From: Elysia crispata
Taxonomy: Eukaryota; Mollusca; Gastropoda; Plakobranchidae
Length of the DNA stretch: 64,000 bases
Assembly (NCBI GenBank): GCA_033675545.1
Contig: JAWDGP010003892.1
Span: 1,074,501-1,138,500 of the forward strand
Direction: 5' to 3'
The notes under the pieces are model-generated. The model searched no databases and had not been told where the DNA came from. It saw only the letters and a list, made by a program, of their open reading frames with translations. The stretch's first letter is position 1, and each line of letters starts with the position of its first letter. Shown here in pieces: positions 13,301-23,430 of the stretch. The translations under genes were made by a program, and so were the position numbers.

Positions 13301-14273
13301 TGTCTAAATAAAAGGAGAATGATATAGTAAAACAAAGAATAACTTGCTCCATAAAAATTATCAGCAAAGCAAAGAGTTCTTTTCCCCATAAAAATTGATG
13401 CTCTCTTTCTTTATGTAACATTAAATAATTAGCCCACTAGGAAAGGTCTTATATTTTTTTTCTACTGTTATTTATGACTCTGTCTGTTATCAAACTTGCT
13501 ATGGAAGACATGCATGCAATACAAAATTTGAAAGGCTCTAATCTTCAAAAAAAAAAAAATTACAGATGTGCATTTTAAAATGTATCTCTAACAACAATAT
13601 GCAATTGCAAGCATGATATTATCATAAGATTTTTTTCTTGAGAGAAAGCTGTATCTGAAGTTTCTTAAAATACAATGACAAAAAAATAACTTGAAAAAAT
13701 CTCATGCATCAAGAGGACCATCTTCAAAATAGTATTTAAGAGAAAATAAATTGGCTCTACTCTATAGAAGTCACACCCCATTTAAAAAAAAAAAAAAACA
13801 GCCTTGAAACTTAAGGATTGCAAAACACATACATATACATGTAGTTGCTAGACTATGAATTGGCCTTAATATAATAAAGATCTGCCTCTCATTGGCAAAA
13901 TACCTGCTGTGTAAAATTCCATCCCATCCTTTCAAAATTGATTATATCGGTATAAACTATAAAACCTTTCAACATAAACATTAAAGAAAGTATGTGTGTT
14001 TATTCTTACCCAATATCATAATAAAGTTTCAAAGCAATGTAATTTTGAATTCAATTTAGTTCTGACAAATCAGATTTAAAAAGAAAGGACAATAAAAAAA
14101 AGTCTCAATTGCAAAAAACCTTCACTGACTCACTTAGAATAGCGAACCATAGGTGCACAAATTTTTACCACCTCCTTCTCTTCGAAAAGGGCCATTGGCT
14201 TCAAATATTTGAATCCCTCTTTGAAATGAAAATTTGGTCTTGAATCCCCATTTGAAGGAACTGCAGCTGCCAT
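5688..14273 (-). CDS. DUS4L: tRNA-dihydrouridine(20a/20b) synthase DUS4L, complete
   Basis: Eight coding exons on minus: 14273-14134, 13303-13182, 11012-10937, 10406-10365, 8670-8530, 7464-7256, 6751-6666 and 5852-5688 (stop at 5690-5688). They sum to 981 nt, or 326 aa, close to human DUS4L (about 317 aa), with all GT-AG junctions in phase. This FMN enzyme reduces uridine to dihydrouridine in the tRNA D-loop (positions 20a/20b). Visible family blocks are KICAPMVRYSK (flavin-barrel start), FTPMIISDSFVKSIKARD, the catalytic NCGCPQR with Cys124, EGYGACLINKP, SIKIRIH, TVHGRT, VANGDIRS and ARGILANPAMYAGY. The C-terminal HHHLMFMLEHQLPRVERSVFNSLAS matches the DUS4L tail. The start ATG at 14273 gives a 36-residue leader before the first conserved block. 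Nothing suggests decay. Intron 2 carries a pogo-like element, and a (TA)n run sits just inside intron 4. Confidence 0.97.
10286..10345. repeat. (TA)n microsatellite, about 60 bp
   Basis: About 30 TA units in DUS4L intron 4. The run starts only about 13 bases inside the intron from the 5' splice site of the 42-nt exon 4 (donor at 10364-10359 on minus). A self-complementary repeat this close to a very small exon might influence splice-site accessibility, which is inference. Confidence 0.95.
11584..13101. mobile_element. Pogo-like (Tc1/mariner class) DNA transposon, degenerate
   Basis: The ends form an imperfect inverted repeat. The left end begins CAGTGGAACATGACTACAAC, and the reverse complement of the right end begins CAGTAGAACTTGACTATAGC. 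About 18 of 22 positions agree. CAGTnGAAC-type ends with iterated CTATA/CTACA modules are typical of pogo-like elements. A TA precedes the left end, as expected for a TA target duplication, but the right flank reads TT. The 1.5-kb interior is clearly less AT-rich than the surrounding intron and has no intact transposase. An ORF at 11843-12166 (plus) and a faint minus-strand frame across it have no recognised motif. The right end is only 80 bases from DUS4L exon 2. Superfamily is inferred from termini alone. Confidence 0.6.
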
Positions 14274-14500
14274 AATTTTTATTCAAAGAATGTTCTGAAA
14301 AGTAAAGGCTATAACTATTTATAATTGACATCATGAGGTAAAATTTATAACTTAGTTAAGTATAGGGGTGCGACTCTCCCCAAAATTTCTATCAAGATGG
14401 AAAATAAATGTTTTAATTTCTATATGAATACAAACTAGAATGAGAAGTGTAAAAGAGAGTATATAATATATATATATATATATAGTGCAAAACCTTTGCA
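14274..14500 (-). promoter_or_regulatory. Likely DUS4L promoter / 5' UTR region
   Basis: This is the sequence immediately upstream of the DUS4L start codon. It is AT-rich, with a short (TA)n run near 14461-14484. No TATA box or initiator can be defended over background, so the call rests on position only. Confidence 0.3.
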
Positions 14501-15888
14501 TAATTGTTTTGGCAGAGCTTAGCATTCCTACATCTATTATTGTTAAGTGTTAACCATTACTGATGTGACAACCAACTTGAGAGAGCAAATATAAGGGTAA
14601 ACAAATGGCATCTTTATACTACAATATCTTAGAACTCTTTGCACTGAATTCAGGATACTTTGTTCCAGATAATGACCAAACAGTTCAATACTACAGTGAG
14701 AAAAGATCAGATGGTGATGGCAATAATGTTACAAACAGATAATGAAACTATTCATGAATACATGTACAAAGTATTGTTAAATCAATATCAATTTAGGACT
14801 TTCTCCTCTTGGAAATCATTTTCAGTGGAAAGAAAAAAACATTCGCTCATTCAAATTGTTAAAAATTACTAAATTGTCCTCCAAGAACAGCTTGCAACAG
14901 AGTCACTTTTGCTCAAAATGCACAACTGAGCACTATTATATTTTTTTTTCCAATTCTAGACAAGAATAAAAAGTAATTCTGTTCCATCACATTACTACAC
15001 TTATTAACTCTCATGACTTTCATTGCTCATTGAACAGGTGTCCATGACTGTTCAATTCCTTTGCAACGAATGAGTAACAATGTAATTTTAAATTTTAGGA
15101 TCTAGGACTTCTGATTGGGTACATTGGTTTATTACTTCAGTACATTTAGATATATTATAGGATATATGATCCGGTACTTTTTTTCCATCAGTAATTCATT
15201 GTTAGAAAATGATTTACACTTACTTGAGGCATTAATTAGTAAGTCCTATTTGGCAAATATTGGTCAGTTGAAAATTTGAATCGAGTGTATTCTCAGCTCT
15301 TTAAATACGGGTACCATACCCATTCCAGTCTGGTTGAGTCTGGAAGCCATGTTCCACTTAGTTCCTTATGTGTGGCCGTCCAGATTTATTCCCTATTCCC
15401 TGATATATATGAATATTAGAGATCTATAATGTACCTGAACATCTAGATCTTTACAATTTCGCTCAGCTCATAGATCCATAGGTTGATGTGATCCCTATTT
15501 TCTGAACTAAAGTACTATTATCTGGCGTTATAGTAGATTTAGCCCTAGGAATAAACTGAAGTTCTCTTGTTCTGTTATCTTAACATTAACAATGCTTTGT
15601 GCAAATTCTTATCTGCCTATTTATTTTTATCTGCATGATAATAAGTTTTAAAAGTATCACTAAATAGACCTAGAATGAGATTTTACAAAATATTAGCTAC
15701 AAAACTGTGTATACTTTCTTAAACAATGAATAGGAGACAGTGTGTTGAAGCATGCAGGAGAAAGTGAAAGTGAAACCTGTAGATCGATGAGAGAATCAAA
15801 ATAACATGGTTTCAGTGGCCCGTTCATCGATATAATTTATTATAGAATGATAGCTAGCCCGTTTTTCATTCGATAGATCACGATAGTT

Positions 15889-15921
15889 TTTTTTTTTTTT
15901 TTTTTTTGGGGGGGGGGGGGG
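15889..15921. repeat. Abutting poly-T and poly-G homopolymers
   Basis: A run of about 18 T is followed directly by about 15 G. On minus it reads poly-C then poly-A. Long G runs are rare in this AT-rich window. Run lengths in assemblies are often unreliable. Confidence 0.9.
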
Positions 15922-15956
15922 GTGTTTTTTAAAGCCGAGAGTGTGAATTATCTCCG

Positions 15957-16400
15957 CTATCTTATTGGCGGCTCTCTTTTCATCGTGAAAAAATTGCGAA
16001 AACCTATTAAAAAAAGTGTTCTTTTCCAATGAAAAAAAACTATACAAATAAATAAAAAATAGTCAATTCTTTCAAAATAGTTACAAAGAATTCCGCAAGT
16101 ATACGAAAGTAAAACTACAAGAAACTTGTAAAATTCGATCCTTGTTGTGGTACATGGGCTCTCACACAAACAGAAGAAACAGCTGAAACAAATACTCAGT
16201 AAAGATAACAAAGAAATCTCCGTATAAAAAATGTACTGAAAGGCCGATCTTTCCCTGAAAGCCGGGTAGCGCCTAGACATTATTCTGAGGTAAGATATAG
16301 ACATTCCAACAAACAAAGCTATGGAGGCATATTTTGTTTCTAGAAGCGATAAATTTCGAAGAAGGTCCATAACAACACTGCTAACAGTCATCTTTGTCAT
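15957..16400 (-). CDS. Unassigned 147-aa ORF with hydrophobic segments (doubtful gene)
   Basis: An uninterrupted minus-strand frame starts at the ATG at 16400 in a locally less AT-rich stretch. It encodes MTKMTVSSVVMDLLRNLSLL, then hydrophobic segments around residues 26-40, 54-76 and 90-104, with Arg-rich loops (MSRRYPAFRERS). The C-terminal third becomes Phe-rich and looks like translated AT-rich noncoding DNA, so any real coding part may be limited to the first 50-60 codons as a first exon. I do not recognise the family. It lies between the DUS4L start and the receptor promoter. It could equally be a chance ORF. Confidence 0.22.
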   Translation of the reverse strand: MTKMTVSSVVMDLLRNLSLLETKYASIALFVGMSISYLRIMSRRYPAFRERSAFQYIFYTEISLLSLLSICFSCFFCLCESPCTTTRIEFYKFLVVLLSYTCGILCNYFERIDYFLFICIVFFHWKRTLFLIGFRNFFTMKREPPIR

Positions 16401-16870
16401 ATACCACCAGGCGACCTGAACCTCAAAACTAAGAAGGACCTAAACCATCTGAGGCCAATAGCAGAATACAGCGCAATGGAAGAGACTATCAGCGAACATC
16501 CGAGGGGCACTTGAGGCGTCCAAGTCGGAGCACTAAATGTGAACGGCGATATAGATACATTTTATGTTTTAAATGCCTTTGTTAATTTCAAAGATGGATA
16601 CATGTATTATACATCGTGATCTCAATAAAAAAGCCTTGCAATAACGTGTGTTTGGCTTTTTAGCATAGCAGAACTTTAATATTTAGGTCTATTGCGTGAA
16701 AAGAAATTGTGTGCAGTGTGTGGAGCCATTAAAAAATAATTTGCTGTAAAACCACACTAAGATTTCAAACCGGTAGGTACTTAGAGATACACTAGCTGTG
16801 ATCTAGAACTAAGTTTTTATACTATTATTGTATAACAAATTTCAACAGTAATATTAACGACCATATAAAC

Positions 16871-16922
16871 AAAACAACAACAACAACACAACAGCAACAA
16901 TATCATCATCAACATCAGCAAT

Positions 16923-16957
<35 letters not shown>

Positions 16958-17134
16958 GGACAACAACAATCAGGATGGTGTTGGTGATGGTGAAAAAGAA
17001 GAAGAACAAGAACAAGAACAAGAACAACAAGAACAAGAAGAAGAACAAGAACAAGAACAAGAACAAGAACAAGAACAAGAAGAAGAAGAAGAAGAAGAAG
17101 AAGAAGAAGAAGAAGAAGAAGAAGAAGAAGGAGA
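16871..17134. repeat. (CAA)n / (GAA,CAAGAA)n trinucleotide array
   Basis: A CAA array (mainly 16924-16956) is followed, after a short unique bridge with GTTGGTGATGGTG, by about 140 bases of GAA and CAAGAA units. The plus strand is almost free of T across the second block. Predicted poly-Lys/Asn (plus) and poly-Phe (minus) proteins here are artefacts. Confidence 0.95.
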
Positions 17135-18745
17135 AGATTACAAGGCGCAAACGAGTTGCTGGTAAAATTATTGCTTGAGCTTCAAAAGCTTCCAAGCCGA
17201 ATCGCACATAAGGGGTCAGCATAAATTGCATAACTTTGCTTGGAGCGCAATCTGCTCAACTTTTGGTGTACATCCAGCAAATCAAATGTTTTGAAAGAGA
17301 CCAAGGTGTATTTCCTTTCAAACTCTTAGAATTCAAAAAGATTCTAAAGTCAACCAACAAATCAATTTTTAAACCGAAAATAAGCAACACACAATAAATC
17401 TGTATTGATTGAAGCTGGAACCAGGAACGAAGAGGTCTGGCGTAAGCACCGGCACATCAACTTCAAAAGTTATTGTAGGGAGGGAAAAGGGCAGAGAGCC
17501 CTTAAAAACATTATGGCTTGTGATTTTGCTATAGTTTGTTTTGATTTCAAGCACATTCTCCACGCACCCAACGTGAATGCACTTAAGATGCAATTTAAAA
17601 AAAAATGTTCATAATTTACATGATCTGACCACTGAAATGCCGACTGCTAGTTGCCAACGAGAACGAAGATGGCGCATTTGCTAAAAAAAAATCACTCTTA
17701 GTCTCACTCTATTCACAGCCTTGAAAACATGGAACCATTTCAAGGAGACTGCGTCGCCCAATGACGAGTGTACTTTTCAAATCCATGAATGTTCATCTAT
17801 CCAATGCTTTCCCAGATTTTTAGGGACCATCGAAGAAAACCTAGAATAAATTTTTATATCATGTAATTGGTGAAACTCTCTGTCATGGAGTTTGTCAACA
17901 GTTATAGCTTAATTGACAGATGGATGAAAAGTAAACATGTCACTTTTTTTCTTTGTTAGGATCCCCCATTACTGCGTTCAAATTTGTTCTATCGAGTATA
18001 CAATATTTAGGCCATGGATTCTTCGGTGATTCCGGCAAGCTTGGTCCATATTCCTCCATTAAATCAGGAAGTAAAACCGGTTTCCGTGCGTCACATAAAT
18101 ACAGTGCTGCAAACACGGGTCTTGAACAACTAGGGCTCTAAGGAATACAAGGGCATCCCCACACATATCATTATTAACAACAAAATTAAGGCACAGCACA
18201 GGAGGGGGAAAAAAAACCAAACAAACAAAAAAACAAAACAAAAACAAACCAAAACTTATCTTCAGCAGGACTGATAGAAAATGTTTGCAGCAAAGTTCAA
18301 AGTTTTCAAGGGTGAAAAGGAGTCATTGATATAATTATTTATATCATTCTTTCAGTTGATAAATCTTCAATCGTATAAAAAGAATATTTGTTTCATAATT
18401 ATGATTCTTTTCATATTCAAAGACAGACACATAGCGATGTGAATGATGATAATATTTGTTGTTAATACCATTGATTTAGTTGCTGCTATTGTTGTTGTTT
18501 AAATGACATGATGATGTCGGCGATGATGACGATGAAGATGGTGATGATATCAATATCATTCATCAGCTCATGAAAATTTCTCCTATGAAAAAGTATGCGG
18601 CATTCATAAGATAATTTTAAATTAAAACAATGATACTGAGATTAGTAGATCTATTGCTTTCAAGATGATCAACCATAGCTGTCTTTCGTCGATTTAATTC
18701 ATGGGCACACATCAAGCTAATCACCGTTTCGTTTTATTTAGAACG

Positions 18746-19130
18746 TCTCGCAAACGCTCGCAACAGCCATGAGAGGATAGCGGTTTTTGACCAATAGAAC
18801 CTTACCATCTCCTAGGCTAGCATAGGCCTAGCTCTTGCGTCTTTCTCAAACCTGGGTCACAACCTCTGACCTTTATTCTTAGACTTCGAGGATACGGAAT
18901 ATTTCAACAGTAAACACCTTACATATTTAGCCATTTTATTCACAAGGTAAGTTGCGATCATTTTAAATGGCTTTTACTTTAAGTTCATTGCGAATTGCCA
19001 CATTTCAATCCTCTAGTGGCACCAGAGATAGGCTATGGATGATTCAACAGTGAGCCGCCATTTCGGTCTCGTCTCGGTTCTTACTTCTGTCGGCGCGCAT
19101 AAATTTCTCAAACGGTCGCAAGCCTGTAAG
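18746..19130 (+). promoter_or_regulatory. Candidate NR2C promoter and noncoding first exon(s)
   Basis: This is a rare CpG-bearing stretch in a CpG-poor window, with clusters such as ACGTCTCGCAAACGCTCGC near 18741-18760 and CTGTCGGCGCGCAT near 19087. It contains GCCGCCATTTCGG at about 19051, which resembles a YY1-type initiator. A good donor, CACAAG/gtaagt, lies at about 18947, in the right place for a noncoding exon that splices to the coding exon at 23431. The transcription start is inferred. Confidence 0.4.
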
Positions 19131-22100
19131 GTTTTAAAAGAATTTACCTAGATAAATGCCTGTTAGTTAGGTCATATTTCAATATTGGAACAGGATGGTC
19201 ATCAGAAAGTATATTTTGAGTTGTTAAAATGGAATCAAACATGTACTATGTCTTGTATAATTCAGGAAGTGGAATACTTTGTAGGCAAGAAATTTTATGG
19301 GCTTGGCTCTTCGTAAACATAACCTCTCATTTACCACATGGGCTGGAGTGCATGACCTTTTTTCCCCTTATCATGTAGAAAATGCCTGACACTATTGATG
19401 CCTTTTTTCATACTAGTTCCCCCTTTTTGTTGATCAGATCTATTTGTTTTGTATTAGATGTAACTATTCACGTTTCTTATCGTCCTACAAACCTAGATTC
19501 ACAGAATTTTCGGAGCGCCTGGTATTATCGATCCACTACGACCTTTGTCCTTTAGCTCACGGTCAGCAAAATAGGCATAGATCTAGGTCACAAGCATAAC
19601 TTATGCAAATGTATCGGTCACTGAACTGTGCCCTATCTTCCAAAATTATCACAACAGTGACCTGAATCTGAATTCTAACTACAATAGAATTCACACAAGT
19701 TTAAAACAAAAAGCTTAGAGACTAGGTTTCTACCTGGATCTGCATCTCACAAGGCCATTATGAACTATGAGGATCCTTAGAAACTATAAATCTACCAATA
19801 TTGAATTAAGATAAACCCTTGTCCAGAGAATCTAGTCTTGATTTTTAGATCCTAATCAGGAATAATGAAGAAAACCCTAACATTGTGATCTGAATGTAGG
19901 CCTACATTTAGGTTCTAAGCTTAAATAAGATCTGGAGATGAAAATTCTGATTTATGATAGGTATATAAAACATGTGTGACAGAATGATACTTTTTCCATA
20001 AAAAAAAAGTATGGCTGTTGGGTACTGTTGTGATTAATTGTAAAAGAAAAGAGGAGGAGAAAATCTTGGTTTTGATTTCCTCCAGCACATGGACGATTAA
20101 ACAACCAAGCATCCAACGACTGCACAAGTACATATATCATATGGATGAAAATTTGGATATTTGTTTTACGAGCTATATGTCGACGAAATAAAGGGCTTCT
20201 TCATACCGAGTTCCCAAAATTCCATATTACAAGCGCAGTAAAACAGTTGGCCCAAGTGGAGAGCTCATGTAGTCTGACAAGAATGGATGGTTTGTCCACT
20301 TTTTGCCTATTGTTTTCTGTTGAATGCTTCAAGATAACTGATCTCAATTTTAAGATCAGATACGGCATACTAAAAGGAAGTCTTACTCTGTCACCATCAT
20401 GAATATTCTACAAGATTATGCCTAAATAGACAAGATTAAGCTCTAGCTAAGGGTGTGTAGAATGTTTCAATGAATAAAATGAAGGAATTAAGTTTTATGA
20501 TTCAAAATAAATTCAAGGGAGTAAAACATCTCAATATTACAGTCATATTTCAAAATCAATAGTGGATTCCACTTGACTGTGACTCGATTTTTTATCTGAG
20601 TTAAATAATTTTTATTTTCAAGATTATCTTTTTTTCAGTTAGTTCTTAATAAAAAATTGAGATGAAGTAATTTGGGTTCTAATAACTGGAAGGCCATGAA
20701 GCATGAAATCGTTTTTGAAAGTTTTTAACATTTTTTCCTAACGCTGTGCCCATGAGTGGATCTTAGTTCTTATTGCTTTCATTGAGGAAGTCCTCTGATG
20801 GCTATATTTTCTTTGATGTACATTACACAAGGCAAGGGTTAAAGGGAGAAATAGGCTGGAGATGAAGTTGTCGATTGTTGCTCTTAGGTCATTGCCCCAG
20901 TGCTTTCTAGTCAGTATGATACAAGGCAGAAGATAGGGATTGGGTTAAAGTGGTGATTGAATTTTAACAACAAGCTGACCAGACGGGGAATAATGGACCT
21001 AATGCCAGTAATGAGGCTTAGTAAAGAGGTTGGCACTAAGCTGCAGAAAATCTTTGGTCGCAATGAAAATTTGTTGGACTTGATCATCTGGAGGCTAAAT
21101 TGAAGCAGTAAGATGAAAGTTACCGTGCAGGATGTACTCAGGGATTCAGTAGATTTATTTCAAACCCTGATCTGAAGCACTTTTTGCAATAGTCTGGATC
21201 TATTTCATAATGAAACAACCTTAAGGCAAACTCTTTGTTTTAAGATATTTGAGATCACAGACAGCACTCTACCCTCTCCACTGTGGTTTTCATCTTATTT
21301 TCGGAGCAAAAAAAATTAAAAGAGAAATATTCCCGCATAGCCTATAAACATGAGACAAGTGAGGGCATGGAAAATTAGGATCCCATTGGTTTATTCTGAA
21401 TTAACTAGTTAAGACTGAGTCTTGTCATGTGCACCTAGTCAGTATTATGAGTTCAAAATTCTAATCCTATTTTTGGTATACCCTATTAAGTTTTAATAAA
21501 TTTTTGTTGGGATTTTATACTTTGAGCAAGCCAGTAGTGTAGGTCTAGTTCTAAAACTACCATCTTATGTGAAGGTTGCATGAAGTAAACAAAAGTTTTA
21601 CACAATCCCCTTGTCATGTGTCCATGTTTACTCCCCTTATCAAAGTTAGTGAAGTGGTTTGATATTGATGTCAGTCAAATAATGATATCTCTGAAAAGAT
21701 CTAGTCTATATCAAACTGTGGTTCCCTTTAGTCAACAAAGTGTATCAAGCCTTGGCCTCTAAGATTTGTAAGATTTTTGTCATTGTGCAACTTTAGTTTT
21801 TAAAAATCCAAATAAATGTTCGTGCTGATAAATATTAAATATCTCAGTCCAACAGCTCTATCCCACATTTCCATGTATGCTACCTCGGTTGCTGTTAGTC
21901 ACATTGCTCACTATTTGAAGGTTAGAGGCGGCATCACAGAGAGTTCCTGGGGTTTTATATGAAAAAAAATTCATTTTTCACACAGATGCAATGGTAACTC
22001 TCAGACATAGACTCTAGTGACTTGTCTCAATCAATATGATTATGTCTCTGGTTTCAGTATGCAAACAAAACCTTTGGATCTGAACCTATATTGCCAGAAG

Positions 22101-23430
22101 AGAAGTAACTTTTAATCAAATAAAATGTATTGAGCTTGCTTGAGGTGGTGCACCTGCCCTTTAGTAAGGGGAGTCGACTAATTCTGTACTTTCCATATTT
22201 TAAAGTCCTTGTAAATGCTTATGAGAAGACTGTGGAACAGTGGATTCTCGCAGAAAGTTCCTAAAGGTGCACAGCAATGCCCTGCAGGAATTACGAGTTG
22301 CGCATATTATCTAAACTCACCTGATTTTGATGTTTTAAAATGATCTTTAAAATAGATTTGGATTAAAGTTTGGCAATAAGCTAGTTCTTGTTAATGTTAT
22401 AAATTCTATTTCCTATTACTGGACATTTCACCATAAGGAAAGCAGTCACAATGACTGCGGATGGCTGATTTCTTGACCTTTGAAACTGAAATGAATAGAT
22501 CTTTGGGAGGATCTTGAGATCTTAAATTAGCCTCAATGCTTTAGTTTCCATCTCAGGTCAGCTGTAGAAGCCTTGAAATAACCATTTAAAAAGATATTAA
22601 AGCAAATGGGTGTTGTATTTATGAGCTTTAGAAGATCCTGCATCCTGTAAGTATAGCAGGGAAAAAAATTTGTATCATTGAGCATGGTCTGTCTTGGAAA
22701 AATGAATAGATTTCTTTGCTTATTTTTTTTCCCTGGTTTTCATCAACATGATCAGCAATTGTGAAAGTTTGATGCATCCTATTATTTAAAAAATTCATTC
22801 ATAGAGCTTCTGTTCTTTCCCTCCAGATGAAGAACTCGAAAGAGTATTTAATTAAATGTTTTCCCAATTCTCATCAGTATAATATGTAAAAGCATTAATT
22901 ATCAACTAATAGTACTTTCCAAATTTAATGAAGTTATAGAAATTGTTTTTTTAAATCTGAGAGAAAACTAATTGGCACTTAAAGAAATTTACAAGACATT
23001 CTTTAATGAAAAGAAAAATAAACCTCAAAGGAATTAAAAGTGTTAAAATTAATAATCTATGAGTAAAACCTCAGTTATTTCTGGCTCTGTTAGAATCTTT
23101 TTTTTTAATTGTTTTTTAAGTAAAATTTCGTGATAGAGAAGATATTAGCTTTTCCTGGGAAATTGTTCAGATTTAAGATGTCATTTATCTGCATATAGAA
23201 ATAGTCTGTTATCTATTGTGCTCAGTAACTAAAAACGCATATCACATTTTAACAACTATCACTGAATCAAAAATTTTTTGGGTTATGTGGCTGTGACAAA
23301 AGATCATCTTTCAATCTTTCCTGTCCATTTAAAATTTTGCATAAAACAACTCTTAGATGAAATTTTCCATATTTTATGTTTCAGTGACAACTTTCTTAAC
23401 TCTCATGTACCATATATTTCTTTTTACCAG
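19131..23430 (+). other. Putative long 5' intron of the NR2C gene
   Basis: About 4.3 kb of AT-rich sequence with many T-runs and no exon I can support. One short stretch near 22136-22190 faintly resembles a tRNA-derived SINE head but is too weak to call. The assignment as intron assumes that the promoter near 19 kb belongs to the receptor. Confidence 0.45.

Larger units (their letters stand above)
14501..18745. other. Divergent DUS4L-NR2C interval, outer part
   Basis: About 4.2 kb lie between the minus-strand DUS4L start and the plus-strand receptor promoter region. It holds a poly-T/poly-G junction, one unassigned minus-strand ORF and a CAA/GAA array, each listed separately. An AAGATGGCG string at about 17668 resembles the YY1-type initiator motif of animal promoters, but no gene could be attached to it. 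The rest shows no exons, RNA genes or TIR pairs that I recognise. Confidence 0.5.

Noticed and set aside
12797-13327. 176-aa plus-strand ORF
   Set aside because: It spans the right half of the pogo-like element and DUS4L exon 2 on the opposite strand. It has no family motif and is a shadow frame.
16854-17231. 125-aa Phe/Val-rich ORF on minus and 67-aa Lys/Asn-rich ORF on plus
   Set aside because: Both are read out of the CAA/GAA repeat array.
22136-22200. tRNA-like or SINE-head resemblance (GGTGGTGCACCTGCC...GGGGAGTCGACTAATTC)
   Set aside because: Box A and box B resemblance is weak, no cloverleaf can be drawn with confidence, and no SINE body or tail was seen.
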